Assembly: GCF_000720635.1 (NCBI RefSeq) | Contig: NZ_JOCF01000072.1 | Location: 1-41,128 of the forward strand | Direction of reading: 5' to 3' | DNA: 41,128 nt | DNA from: Streptomyces sp. NRRL WC-3742 | GTDB taxonomy: Bacteria; Actinomycetota; Actinomycetes; Streptomycetales; Streptomycetaceae | Part shown: positions 1 through 7,741 of the stretch, one piece after another | How positions within the stretch are numbered: position 1 is the stretch's first letter | Layout of the letters: each line of letters starts with the position of its first letter | Program-made: the position numbers and the translations under genes | Notes under the pieces: model-generated | What the model was told of the DNA's origin: nothing | The model's database searches: none | The model's input: the letters and a program-made list of their open reading frames with translations, nothing else

Positions 1-759
1 TCGGCGCAGACGACGGACTTGCGGGTGAACCAGACGACGCCGGCGTTGTTCGCGAAGTATCCGGAGCCGGAGGACATGGCTGCGGCGAACCCGGAGGAGT
101 TGCAGGAGATCATCCGGCCGACCGGGTTCTTCCGGAACAAGGCGAAGTCGCTGATCGGGCTCTCGATCGCCCTGCGGGACAACTTCGGTGGTGAGGTGCC
201 GAAGACCCTGGAGGAGATGGTTACGCTGCCTGGCGTGGGCCGGAAGACGGCCAACGTGGTCCTTGGAAACGCTCGTGATCCTAAAACGGGAGAACCCTTC
301 GGTGTACCCGGCATCACCGTCGACACCCATTTCGGGCGGCTGGCCCGCCGTTTCGGGTGGACGGCGGAGGAGGACCCGGTGAAGGTCGAGGCGGCCGTGG
401 CCGAGATCTTCCCGAAGTCCGAGTGGACGATGCTCTCCCACCGCGTGGTCTTCCACGGCCGCCGGATCTGCCACTCCCAGAAGCCCGCCTGCGGCGCCTG
501 CCCGATCGCGCCGCTGTGCCCGTCCTACGGGGAGGGCGAGACGGACCCGGAGAAGGCGGCGAAGCTGCTCAAGTACGAGATGGGCGGGCAGCCCGGCCAG
601 CGGCTGCGCCCGCCGGCGGACTTCCCCGGCGAGGCCGCGGCCCGCGCGGACGCCGCCGCCCACCAGGGGCAGGCCGCGGACCTGCGCACCGCACGAAGTG
701 AACAATCCGAACGATCCGAACGCACCGAACGAACCGAACGAAGCGGGGGCCGCGCATGA
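1..759 (+). CDS. nth: Endonuclease III (5' end outside window)
   Basis: DNA glycosylase/AP lyase that removes oxidised pyrimidines in base excision repair. The frame is open from base 1 and the first residues ([10 protein letters not shown]) are internal to the family, so the start lies upstream. Visible are the helix-hairpin-helix with the catalytic lysine ([12 protein letters not shown]), the catalytic aspartate ([11 protein letters not shown]) and the iron-sulphur cluster motif C-x6-C-x2-C-x5-C ([17 protein letters not shown]). Between GNA and FGVPGI there are eight extra residues (RDPKTGEP) that I do not remember in family members. The codons there are unusually A/T-rich for this window. 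The C-terminus ends in a low-complexity SER/TER tail encoded by a 9-bp tandem array. The stop overlaps the next start (ATGA), so it is probably co-transcribed with the Nudix gene, as in M. tuberculosis. Confidence 0.95.
   Translation, partial: SAQTTDLRVNQTTPALFAKYPEPEDMAAANPEELQEIIRPTGFFRNKAKSLIGLSIALRDNFGGEVPKTLEEMVTLPGVGRKTANVVLGNARDPKTGEPFGVPGITVDTHFGRLARRFGWTAEEDPVKVEAAVAEIFPKSEWTMLSHRVVFHGRRICHSQKPACGACPIAPLCPSYGEGETDPEKAAKLLKYEMGGQPGQRLRPPADFPGEAAARADAAAHQGQAADLRTARSEQSERSERTERTERSGGRA
701..745. repeat. 9-bp tandem array in the 3' end of nth
   Basis: Five consecutive 9-bp units of the form AACGANCCG (first unit AACAATCCG, last AACGAAGCG) lie in frame in the last codons of nth and encode a SER/TER tail. 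The unit is a multiple of three, so copy-number change would not shift the frame. Confidence 0.85.
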
Positions 760-1484
760 CCCGGGGCATCGAGCTGGACGGCCTGCCGACGTGGCTGGAG
801 CCCGTACGGGAGGCCGCCGAGCGGGTCCTGCCCGAGCAGCTGAGCCGCTTCCTGCCGCCCACCGAGGGCGGCCGTGCGGCGGCCGTGCTGATGCTCTTCG
901 GCGAGGGTCCGGACGGGCCGGACCTGCTGCTGATCGAGCGGGCTCGCTCGCTGCGCTCGCACGCCGGCCAGCCGTCCTTCCCCGGTGGCGCGCTGGATCC
1001 TGAGGACGGTGACCCGGCCGGCCCGGGTCCGATCGCGGCGGCGCTGCGCGAAGCCTGGGAGGAGACGGGCCTGGACCCGGCCGGGGTGCAGGTGTTCGCC
1101 GAACTGCCCCGGCTGTTCATCCCGGTGAGCCGGTTCGTGGTGACCCCGGTGCTGGGCTGGTGGCGCGAGGAGTCGCCGGTGCGGCCGGTGGACCGGGGCG
1201 AGACCGGCGCGGTGTTCCGGGTGACGATCGCCGAGCTGGCGGACCCGGCGAACCGGGTGCGGCTGCGGCACCCGTCCGGGCACGTCGGCCCGGCCTTCGC
1301 GGTGGCCGGGCGGCTGGTGTGGGGGTTCACGGCCGGGGTGATCGACCGGGTGCTGCACCACAGCGGCCTGGAGCTGCCCTGGGACCCGTCCAGGATCGTC
1401 TCCCTCTCCGACGAGGCGCTCGCCCTGGTGCAGGGCGACCTCGACCATTCCCGGGCGCTGCTGGGCGACGCCGGCGCCTCGTGA
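756..1484 (+). CDS. CoA-type Nudix hydrolase
   Basis: Predicted Nudix pyrophosphohydrolase of the CoA-pyrophosphatase (NudL/YeaB-like) group, 242 aa. The CoA-specific signature precedes the Nudix box: [22 protein letters not shown] at about residues 65-86. The box follows with an enlarged loop and the metal-binding REAWEETGL helix. It would hydrolyse CoA or acyl-CoA to 3'-phosphoadenosine 5'-phosphate and (acyl-)phosphopantetheine; the substrate is inferred from the motif. The ATG overlaps the nth stop (ATGA), implying translational coupling. The same nth-Nudix-marP order is found in mycobacteria (Rv3674c-Rv3672c-Rv3671c). Confidence 0.9.
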   Translation: MTRGIELDGLPTWLEPVREAAERVLPEQLSRFLPPTEGGRAAAVLMLFGEGPDGPDLLLIERARSLRSHAGQPSFPGGALDPEDGDPAGPGPIAAALREAWEETGLDPAGVQVFAELPRLFIPVSRFVVTPVLGWWREESPVRPVDRGETGAVFRVTIAELADPANRVRLRHPSGHVGPAFAVAGRLVWGFTAGVIDRVLHHSGLELPWDPSRIVSLSDEALALVQGDLDHSRALLGDAGAS

Positions 1485-1590
1485 CCGGTGGCCGGCGGGC
1501 GTCCCCCGCGGGCGCCCGTTCCCGCCGTGGCGGCGGGGACCACCGAGGTCGGCGCCACCGTACGGGCCCCGTCCGTGGGAGGGTGTCGGA

Positions 1591-2775
1591 GTGAACGTCC
1601 TGGATGTGCTGCTGATCGCCGCTGCCGTGGGATTCGCCGTGTCCGGCTACCGGCAGGGTTTCGTGGTGGGGATCCTGTCGCTGGTCGGCTTCCTCGGCGG
1701 CGGCCTGCTGGCCGTCCAACTGCTGCCGCTGCTGCTGGACCACCTCAGCCCGGGCACCACGGCCTCGGTGGTGGCCGTGGTGGTGGTGATCGTCTTCGCG
1801 GCGATCGGCCAGGCCGTCACCGCGCACTTCGGCTGGAAGCTGCGCGGCCACATCGAGCGCCGCCCGGCCCGGGTGATCGACGCGACCGGCGGCGCCGCCG
1901 TGAACGTGCTGTCGATGCTGCTGGTCGCCTGGCTGATTGGTTCGGCGCTGGCCGGAACGTCCCTGCCGACGGTCTCCAAGCAGGTCCGCTCCTCGAGGAT
2001 CCTGGCCGGTGTCCAGGACGCGCTGCCGGGCGACGCCCCGAACTGGTTCTCCGACTTCTCCAAGGTGCTCGCCCGCAACGGCTTCCCGCAGGTGTTCAAC
2101 CCCTTCGAGCACGAGCCGATCACCCAGGTCGACATCCCCGACCCGTCCCTGGCCGCCAGCCCGGCGGTGGCGAAGGCCAAGCAGAGCCTGGTCAAGGTGG
2201 TCGGCACCGCGACCTCCTGCGGCAAGACCCTGGAGGGCAGCGGCTTCGTCTTCGCCCCGCACCGGGTGATGACCAACGCCCACGTGGTCGGCGGGGTCGA
2301 CGAGCCGACCGTGCAGATCGGCGGCGTCGGCCAGCTCTACGACGCCACGGTGGTCCGCTACGACTGGCAGCGCGACATCGCCATCCTGGACGTGCCCAAG
2401 CTGAACGCCCCGCCGCTCGCCTTCGCGGGCGAGGCGAAGACCAACGACAGCGCGATCGTCGCGGGCTTCCCGGAGAACGGCGCCTTCAACGTCCAGCCCG
2501 CCCGCATCCGCGGCCGCATCCAGGCCAACGGCCCGGACATCTACCACCGCGGCCAGGTGGTGCGCGACGTCTACTCGGTGCGCTCGGTGGTCCGTCAGGG
2601 CAACAGCGGCGGACCGCTGCTCACCCCGGACGGCCAGGTGTACGGCGTGGTGTTCGCCAAGTCGCTGGACAGCGCGGACACCGGATACGTGCTGACCTCC
2701 GCCGAGGTGCGCGAGGACGCCGTGCAGGGCGGCGAGGCGACCACGAAGGTCGACACCCAGGGCTGCGCGCTCTGA
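1591..2775 (+). CDS. MarP-like membrane-anchored serine protease
   Basis: 394 aa, GTG start. The N-terminus is a CvpA/colicin-V-type membrane domain of about four helices (residues about 1-125). A linker follows, then a chymotrypsin-fold periplasmic protease domain. The triad is visible: H231 (TNAHVVGG), D262 (DIAILD) and S339 (GNSGGPLL), almost the spacing of M. tuberculosis MarP (Rv3671c). Two cysteines, near residue 210 (ATSCGKT) and close to the C-terminus (QGCAL), could form a disulphide, as in MarP. MarP is needed for acid and oxidative stress tolerance in mycobacteria; the same role here is inference. It lies 106 bp after the Nudix gene and is probably in the same transcript. Confidence 0.92.
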   Translation: MNVLDVLLIAAAVGFAVSGYRQGFVVGILSLVGFLGGGLLAVQLLPLLLDHLSPGTTASVVAVVVVIVFAAIGQAVTAHFGWKLRGHIERRPARVIDATGGAAVNVLSMLLVAWLIGSALAGTSLPTVSKQVRSSRILAGVQDALPGDAPNWFSDFSKVLARNGFPQVFNPFEHEPITQVDIPDPSLAASPAVAKAKQSLVKVVGTATSCGKTLEGSGFVFAPHRVMTNAHVVGGVDEPTVQIGGVGQLYDATVVRYDWQRDIAILDVPKLNAPPLAFAGEAKTNDSAIVAGFPENGAFNVQPARIRGRIQANGPDIYHRGQVVRDVYSVRSVVRQGNSGGPLLTPDGQVYGVVFAKSLDSADTGYVLTSAEVREDAVQGGEATTKVDTQGCAL

Positions 2776-2856
2776 GGACCGGAGGTTCGGCGGGCGGCCA
2801 CGGCCGCGCTTTCCGTCGAACCGTCAGTCCGCCCTGATAGCCTCAGCCGCGCCTCA

Positions 2857-2900
2857 CCCGTTCGGCTCAACCGGGCGCCGTCCCGGAGTGAGCGAACGGG
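2857..2900 (+). promoter_or_regulatory. Imperfect hairpin upstream of the YdjM-type gene
   Basis: Arms CCCGTTCG-G-CTCA (2857-2869) and TGAGCGAACGGG (2889-2900) pair with one bulged base. They enclose a second short stem CCGGG/CCCGG (2871-2875/2882-2886). The right arm runs into the GGGAGG ribosome-binding sequence (2898-2903) of the gene starting at 2917, so the fold could mask initiation. It could instead be a weak terminator after the protease gene. Confidence 0.4.
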
Positions 2901-2916
2901 AGGTCGTGGCAGTCCG

Positions 2917-3618
2917 ATGATGGGTCACTCGCACGCGGTGAGCGGGGCGATGCTGTACGCGGCCTCGGCTCCGTTCCTGCCCCCGCTGCTGCTGCACACC
3001 ACGCTGCAGCCCGCGGACATACTGATGGGCACGGTGCTGTGCGCGGGCGCGGCCCTGCTGCCGGACCTCGACCACCACGACGGCTCGATCGCCAACTTCC
3101 TCGGGCCGGTCTCCAAGGCGCTCTGCCGCTTGGTCGCCTGGATCTCCGGCGGGCACCGGCACGCCACCCACTCGCTGCTGTTCGTCGCGCTCATGGGCGC
3201 CGGCACCTGGGCGGGCGTCACCTTCCTGGGCCGCTACTTCACCCTCTCGGTGACCTTCTTCCTGCTGGCCCTGGCGATCAGGGCGCTGCGGCTCTGCCCG
3301 CCGAGCAACGGGCCGGAGGCGTGGATCACCGTCATCGGGCTGGCCGCGCTGGGCACCTTCGGGATGAACACCTGGATGCCCAGCGCACCCGGCTGGCTGC
3401 CGTACGCGGTGGCGCTGGGCACGCTGGCGCACCTGCTGGGCGACTGCCTGACGAAGAAGGGCGCGCCGCTGCTGTGGCCGCACAAGGAGCGCTACGAGAT
3501 CGTGCTGATCAAGCGCAGCGGCAACAGCGTCGAGACCAAGGTGCTGGTGCCGATCATGTCGGTGGCGACCTTCGTCCTGCTCTGGTTCACGGCGCTGTCG
3601 CCGACGATCGTGAACTGA
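2917..3618 (+). CDS. Membrane-bound metal-dependent hydrolase, YdjM/DUF457 family
   Basis: 233 aa integral membrane protein of the YdjM (LexA-regulated inner membrane) family. Histidine/aspartate motifs that may bind metal are HSHAVSG near the start, LLPDLDHHDG (about 48-57), GHRHATHS (about 81-88) and HLLGDCLTKKG (about 171-181), separated by four or five hydrophobic segments. No reaction is firmly established for the family. GGGAGG lies upstream at a rather long distance, and two successive ATG codons (2917, 2920) are possible starts. The final codons (GTG AAC TGA) are themselves the first unit of a 15-bp tandem array that continues past the stop. Confidence 0.88.
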   Translation: MMGHSHAVSGAMLYAASAPFLPPLLLHTTLQPADILMGTVLCAGAALLPDLDHHDGSIANFLGPVSKALCRLVAWISGGHRHATHSLLFVALMGAGTWAGVTFLGRYFTLSVTFFLLALAIRALRLCPPSNGPEAWITVIGLAALGTFGMNTWMPSAPGWLPYAVALGTLAHLLGDCLTKKGAPLLWPHKERYEIVLIKRSGNSVETKVLVPIMSVATFVLLWFTALSPTIVN

Positions 3619-3714
3619 ACAGCCGTGAACCAGGCAGTCGTGAACTGAGCAGTCGTGAACTGAACAGGCATGAACCCGGCAGGCGTGAACCCGGCAGTCG
3701 TGAGCCGGGCGGCG
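3610..3714. repeat. 15-bp tandem array, seven units
   Basis: GTGAAC-like cores recur exactly every 15 bp at 3610, 3625, 3640, 3655, 3670, 3685 and 3700. The consensus is roughly GTGAACYSRRCAGTC. The first unit overlaps the last two codons and stop of the hydrolase gene; the rest is intergenic. In another frame it reads as REPGS-like pentapeptides, but there is no sign that this is translated. Confidence 0.85.
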
Positions 3715-3741
3715 CGTCGGGAGGACGGGCGGCGCGGGGCC

Positions 3742-3951
3742 TCAGGTCTCGCGCCGCAGCCGCGCGCCCACCCAGCGGGCGCGCCGGCCGAGGATGCTCG
3801 AGATGCCGAGCTGGCGCTGCGCGCCGCGCTGGGGGTGTTCGGCTCCGTCGAAGCCGAGATCGTCGGCCCAGTCGGGGCGGTGGGTGGAGCGCTGGGGGCT
3901 GTTGTGGCGTCGGCCGCTCGAGGCGCCGCCGCGATCGGGCATCCAGGTCAT
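3742..3951 (-). CDS. Small hypothetical protein, doubtful
   Basis: A 69-codon frame on the minus strand in an otherwise empty 470-bp gap. The product is basic and hydrophilic, with no membrane segment and no motif I recognise; it ends with RRARWVGARLRRET. It points the same way as the hydrolase downstream at 4089-5210. No good ribosome-binding site precedes its ATG. It is kept because the composition resembles a real small protein rather than a shadow, but it may be untranslated. Confidence 0.3.
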   Translation of the reverse strand: MTWMPDRGGASSGRRHNSPQRSTHRPDWADDLGFDGAEHPQRGAQRQLGISSILGRRARWVGARLRRET

Positions 3952-4088
3952 ACCGGAATGGATGCCCCTGGGCCGGTCGGGGTAACCGCCCGGGGCGGGT
4001 CGAATGTGGCCTATGCGCTTGTCATATGAGCGTCATGTCCCTGCAATATCAGGGGAGTTGGGCCGACGGCCTCCCGTCCGGCCCGCCC
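3952..4088. other. Intergenic stretch after the alpha/beta hydrolase
   Basis: Part of the 3619-4088 gap. It contains TCATATGA near 4025-4032 and an imperfect G/C stem at about 4057-4083 (GGGCCGAC with GTCCGGCCC, one bulge) immediately after the minus-strand hydrolase stop, which may terminate that gene. Nothing else is recognised. Confidence 0.35.
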
Positions 4089-5210
4089 TCACTCCTTGTG
4101 CCGGCCCACCCAGTCCAGCAGCTCCGCGGTGAACTCCTCCGGCGCCTCCTCGTGCGGGAAGTGCCCCACCCCCGGCAGCAGCCGCCAGCGGTACGGCGCC
4201 GCCACGTACTCGCCGCCGCCGAGCGCGGTGTGCGACAGCAGCACCGGGTCCGAGGCGCCCTGGACGTGCAGGGTCGGCGCGGTGATCGGCTTCTTCATCC
4301 GCCGGGCGAACTGGATGCCGTCCGGCCGCGCCAGCGACCGCAGCAGCCAGCGGTACGGCTCGATCGAGCAGTGCGCGGTGCTCGGGATCTGGATCGCCTG
4401 CCGGTAGGCGTGCACGGCCGTCGCATCCAGGCCGTTCGGACGGGACCACTCCTCGAGGTATCGGCCGACCAGCGCGGCGTCGTCCGCCACCAGACGGCGT
4501 TCCGGTATCCACGGCCGCTGGAAGCCCAGGACGTGCTCGAAGGCGGCGAACTGGCGACGGTCGGTCAGCAGCGCCCGGCGCAGGTCCCGGGGGTGCGCGG
4601 CGGACACCACGGTGAGGCTCTGGATGACGGAGGGCCGCATCACCGCGGCCACCCAGGCCAGGGTGCCGCCGGAGGCGTGGCCGACGAGGTGCGCCCGGCG
4701 CTCGCCGAGCGAGCGGATCACGCCGGTGATGTCCAGGGCGAGGTTGCCCGGGTCGTACCCGCGCGGGGTGCGGTCGCTGCCGCCGATGCCCCGCAGGTCG
4801 AGCGCGACGGCCCGGTAGCCAGCCTCGGCCAGCGCGGTCAGCTGGTGGCGCCAGGCCCACCAGTACTCGGGCCAGCCGTGCACCAGCAGCACCAGCGGGC
4901 CGGAGCCCAGCTCGGCGATGTGGAAGCGGGCGCCGTTGGCCGCGAGGTCGCGGTGCGTCCACGGGCCGGCCTGCCGGATGCTCCACGCCTCGGCGACGCC
5001 GTCCGTCGGGCCGTCTGCCGCACCGTCCGCGGAGGCGGCTCCGGAACCGGCCCCGGCTCCCGTCCCCGGGGCGGAGTCGAGGCCCGAGGCGAGGTCCGTG
5101 GCATGGCCCGAGTCCGTGGCAGGGCCCGAGACGCGGTCCGTGGCGTGGCCCGTGGCGCGGCCGGAGTCGGCGGACGGGCGCGCGGCTGGGGGCTTCTGGT
5201 CGAGCGGCAT
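4089..5210 (-). CDS. Alpha/beta hydrolase, epoxide-hydrolase-like, altered nucleophile elbow
   Basis: 373 aa if started at 5210. The first 70 residues are low complexity (repeated ATDSGHATD-like runs), and the fold begins near WSIRQAGPW. A later GTG start is possible, since no ribosome-binding site precedes 5210. Family features are the oxyanion motif HGWPEYWWAWRHQ, LDLRGIGGSDRTP, the acid in GASDPV and the histidine in GVGHFPHEEAP. The nucleophile elbow reads VGHASGGTLAW: the usual Asp or Ser of GH-Nu-x-GG is Ala, with Ser one place later. It sits where ephE (Rv3670) lies in M. tuberculosis. Activity is therefore uncertain; fold assignment is strong. Confidence 0.85.
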   Translation of the reverse strand: MPLDQKPPAARPSADSGRATGHATDRVSGPATDSGHATDLASGLDSAPGTGAGAGSGAASADGAADGPTDGVAEAWSIRQAGPWTHRDLAANGARFHIAELGSGPLVLLVHGWPEYWWAWRHQLTALAEAGYRAVALDLRGIGGSDRTPRGYDPGNLALDITGVIRSLGERRAHLVGHASGGTLAWVAAVMRPSVIQSLTVVSAAHPRDLRRALLTDRRQFAAFEHVLGFQRPWIPERRLVADDAALVGRYLEEWSRPNGLDATAVHAYRQAIQIPSTAHCSIEPYRWLLRSLARPDGIQFARRMKKPITAPTLHVQGASDPVLLSHTALGGGEYVAAPYRWRLLPGVGHFPHEEAPEEFTAELLDWVGRHKE

Positions 5211-5298
5211 ACCGAGAGCGTGTCACATCCGCGCGTCGCGGACGCGCCCGGCACTCGCCATCGGCGGGTCCGGGCGCGCTGCGGGCACCGTCCGGTGG

Positions 5299-5775
5299 TT
5301 ACGGGATGCGGCCCAGGCCCCGGTCGATCTCCTCCTGGGTGGCCGGACGCGGCCGGGCGCTCTTCAGCACCTCGGCGGTCTTCTGGACGCCCTCGATGGT
5401 GCGCTCCGGCTTCTGGATGCGCTTGAAAAAGCGCACGGCCACGAACCCGACCACCCCGGCGAGGATCAGGTGCAGGACGGCCGAGAGCAGGAACGACCAG
5501 CCGAGCGGCACGCCCATCCAGTGGAAGGCGAAGGCGATCGCGATGCTGATCATCGGGATGGCGGCGAGGGCGAGCACACCGGCGACGGCGATGAAGACCC
5601 CGCCGGAGACACCGCGCTTCACGTCCGCGCGGATCTCGGCCTTGGCGAGCGCGATCTCGTCGTGGACCAGCGCGGACAGGTCGGCGGTGGCCGCGGCGAA
5701 CAGCTGCCCCACCGAACGCTCGCCCTCGTGGGGCGCCCGGCCGTTGCTGGACGGGTCTGCGGCTCCTGCGGGCAT
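5299..5775 (-). CDS. Holin-like membrane protein (Phage_holin_3_6/DUF1469 family)
   Basis: 158 aa. A soluble N-terminus leads into SVGQLFAAATADLSALVHDE and a charged helix (IALAKAEIRADVK), typical of this family. Two hydrophobic segments follow (about residues 57-80 and 88-115), then a basic stretch (RFFKRIQKPER) and a cytosolic tail. The family is named after phage holins but is a normal chromosomal gene in Actinobacteria, with unknown function (Rv3669 is in the matching position). It is encoded 202 bp downstream of nhaA on the same strand, beyond the nhaA terminator. Confidence 0.85.
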   Translation of the reverse strand: MPAGAADPSSNGRAPHEGERSVGQLFAAATADLSALVHDEIALAKAEIRADVKRGVSGGVFIAVAGVLALAAIPMISIAIAFAFHWMGVPLGWSFLLSAVLHLILAGVVGFVAVRFFKRIQKPERTIEGVQKTAEVLKSARPRPATQEEIDRGLGRIP

Positions 5776-5905
5776 CAGCGGTTCTCCTCTGCGGCTGTGC
5801 GGCGTGACGCCGCCGGGTGGTGCGGGTCCGGGGGGCCGGTGGGGGCTCCGGAGGCGTCAGTGGACTGTCGACAGCTCAGAATCATGCCCTTAGCGGTCAG
5901 TCGGA

Positions 5906-5934
5906 CACCACTCCGGGGCCCCGCCGGAGTGGTG
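5906..5934 (-). terminator. Terminator after nhaA
   Basis: Perfect 11-bp stem CACCACTCCGG/CCGGAGTGGTG with a 7-nt loop, 44 bp beyond the nhaA stop on the minus strand. There is no U-tract, which is usual for Streptomyces. Confidence 0.65.
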
Positions 5935-5977
5935 CGTCGGGGCGGCGGCAGGGCCCTGGGACGGGCTCTGCGGGGTG

Positions 5978-7360
5978 TCAGCGGGCCGCTGCGGGGCCGT
6001 CCGAGGAGCCCTGGGCGTCCGGGGCCCCCTGGGCGCTGCGGGCCCGCCAGGCAGGGTCGTCCGACTGGTAGACGTCCGGGACGCCGTCGCCGTCCGTGTC
6101 CCGGTCCTCCTCCGCGCACAGCTCCCGGTAGTGCCGGTTGCGCAGCTTCAGCAGAACGGTGGCGACGACGGCGCAGAGCAGCGAGCCGACCAGGACGGCC
6201 GTCTTGGAGCGGTCGGCGAGCGCCAGGTCGTCCGGGAAGGCCAGCTCGCTGATCAGCAGCGAGACGGTGAAGCCGATGCCCGCGAGCACCGCGACGGAGA
6301 ACAGGTCGGCCCACTTGAGCTGCGGGTTCAGCTCGGCCCTGGTGAAGCGGGCGGCCAGCCAGGTGCCGCCGAAGATGCCGACCGTCTTGCCGACGAGCAG
6401 GCCGATCACGATCCCGAGCGGGGCGGCCTGGGTGAACACCTCGCGCAGCGCCGGGCCGGAGATCGTCACCCCGGCCGCGAACAGCGCGAACACCGGGACG
6501 GCGAGGCCGGCCGAGAGCGGGCGCACCAGGTGCTCGATGTGCTCGCCGGGGGAGTGCTCCTCGTCGCCCTCCCGGTGGCAGCGCAGCATCAGGCCCATCG
6601 CGACGCCCGCGACCGTGGCGTGGATGCCGCTCTCGTGCATCAGCGCCCAGACCACGACGGCCAGCGGCACGAACAGGTACCAGCCGTGCACCCCGCGCCG
6701 GTGCAGGAACCAGAACAGCACCAGGCCCGCGAAGGCCAGGCCGAGCGCCCAGAACTTGATGCCGGAGCTGTAGAAGACCGCGATGATCAGAATCGCGATC
6801 AGGTCGTCGACCACGGCGAGGGTCAGCAGGAAGGCGCGCAGCGCGGACGGCAGGTGGCTGCCGACGACGGCCAGCACCCCGAGCGCGAAGGCGATGTCGG
6901 TGGCGGTCGGGATGGCCCACCCTCCCGGGTGGCCTCCGCTGCCGGAGTTGACGAGGGCGAAGAGGATCGCGGGCAGCGCCACCCCGCAGACGGCGGCGAT
7001 CACGGGCAGCAGCGCGGCGCTGGGAGTGCGCAGCTCGCCCGCGACGAACTCGCGCTTGAGCTCGACGCCGGCGACGAAGAAGAAGATCGTCAGCAGGCCG
7101 TCCTTGGCCCAGCCGGCGAGGGTGAGGTCGAGGTGGAGCGGGCCGGAGGGGCCGATCCGGAAGTCGATCACGCTCTCGTAGGCGTTCGGCCATATGTTGG
7201 CCCAGATCAGCGCGATCACGGCGGCGCCCAGCAGGAGCATGCCGCCGACGGTCTCGGTGCGCAGGGCGTCGGTGATGAAGGTGCGCTCGGGGAGGGACAA
7301 CCGGCCGAGCAGCTGCCGGCGTCGGGTCGTCGGCTCGTGGACGGGCGGCTGGTCGGTCAC
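5978..7360 (-). CDS. nhaA: Na+/H+ antiporter NhaA
   Basis: 460 aa from the GTG at 7360, chosen because AGGAGG lies 7 nt upstream; an ATG further out at 7399 lacks this. NhaA exchanges Na+ for H+ across the membrane for pH and salt homeostasis. About twelve membrane helices are present. Diagnostic residues are the TDIAFALG motif (D155, equivalent to E. coli D133) and VVDDLIAI (D185/D186, equivalent to D163/D164). The cytosolic tail is longer than in E. coli. It carries DRDTDGDGVPDVYQSDD, a DxDxDG calcium-loop-like sequence, followed by an Ala/Pro/Ser-rich end. Nested inverted repeats lie in its leader. Confidence 0.95.
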   Translation of the reverse strand: MTDQPPVHEPTTRRRQLLGRLSLPERTFITDALRTETVGGMLLLGAAVIALIWANIWPNAYESVIDFRIGPSGPLHLDLTLAGWAKDGLLTIFFFVAGVELKREFVAGELRTPSAALLPVIAAVCGVALPAILFALVNSGSGGHPGGWAIPTATDIAFALGVLAVVGSHLPSALRAFLLTLAVVDDLIAILIIAVFYSSGIKFWALGLAFAGLVLFWFLHRRGVHGWYLFVPLAVVVWALMHESGIHATVAGVAMGLMLRCHREGDEEHSPGEHIEHLVRPLSAGLAVPVFALFAAGVTISGPALREVFTQAAPLGIVIGLLVGKTVGIFGGTWLAARFTRAELNPQLKWADLFSVAVLAGIGFTVSLLISELAFPDDLALADRSKTAVLVGSLLCAVVATVLLKLRNRHYRELCAEEDRDTDGDGVPDVYQSDDPAWRARSAQGAPDAQGSSDGPAAAR

Positions 7361-7741
7361 GCGGGACCTCCTGGGGGCTGGGAGCGGCAACGAACGCATG
7401 CGTGATGCGGTTGCCGACCAGACTTCCCGGCGCGCCCTGTGACGCCCGTGTCCCGTGCGTGGGGATCTTGATGCGTCCTTAGCAGTCTACGGGACGTGCG
7501 GGTGACATCCGGATTGTCCTATTCAAGGACTTAAGCCCTGGAGGCCGGTTCTGCACCCGGGGGGAGCAGAACCGCGGCACCCGAACGGCCCTCGCCGCGT
7601 GCACCCGGGTGAACGCGTTCCTATCGTCGGTCGCAGGCGCCGCCCGGTCCGGGTGGGCGTTTTCCCCGCTTCTCCCCGCTTCTCCCGCTTTCCTTCGCTC
7701 CAAGTCCCTCTCGTCCCGCTCTCGTCGCTGGAGGCACGACC
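7361..7741. other. Divergent intergenic region nhaA / serine hydrolase
   Basis: 381 bp without a convincing gene. It holds a nested palindrome in the nhaA leader (7386-7415) and a 16-mer (TCCCGTGCGTGGGGAT, 7451-7466) that recurs exactly upstream of acs (11155-11170). It also has an AT-richer patch at about 7470-7535 suitable for promoters, and an inverted repeat CGGTTCTGC/GCAGAACCG (7546-7554/7566-7574, 11-nt loop). Confidence 0.6.
7386..7415 (-). promoter_or_regulatory. Nested inverted repeat in the nhaA leader
   Basis: Outer arms GGCAAC (7386-7391) and GTTGCC (7410-7415) enclose the perfect 10-bp palindrome ACGCATGCGT (7394-7403), 26-55 bp upstream of the nhaA GTG. This fits an operator for a dimeric regulator or a 5'-leader hairpin. 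No regulator can be named. Confidence 0.4.

Noticed and set aside
3039..5426. Long plus-strand frame of 795 codons over the YdjM gene and antisense to the hydrolase
   Set aside because: Low-complexity Arg/Gly/Pro translation typical of a shadow in GC-rich DNA; the other strand has clear family motifs.
5975..7405. Plus-strand 476-codon frame antisense to nhaA
   Set aside because: Asp/Gly/Arg-rich shadow without motifs; nhaA has complete motifs and a ribosome-binding site.
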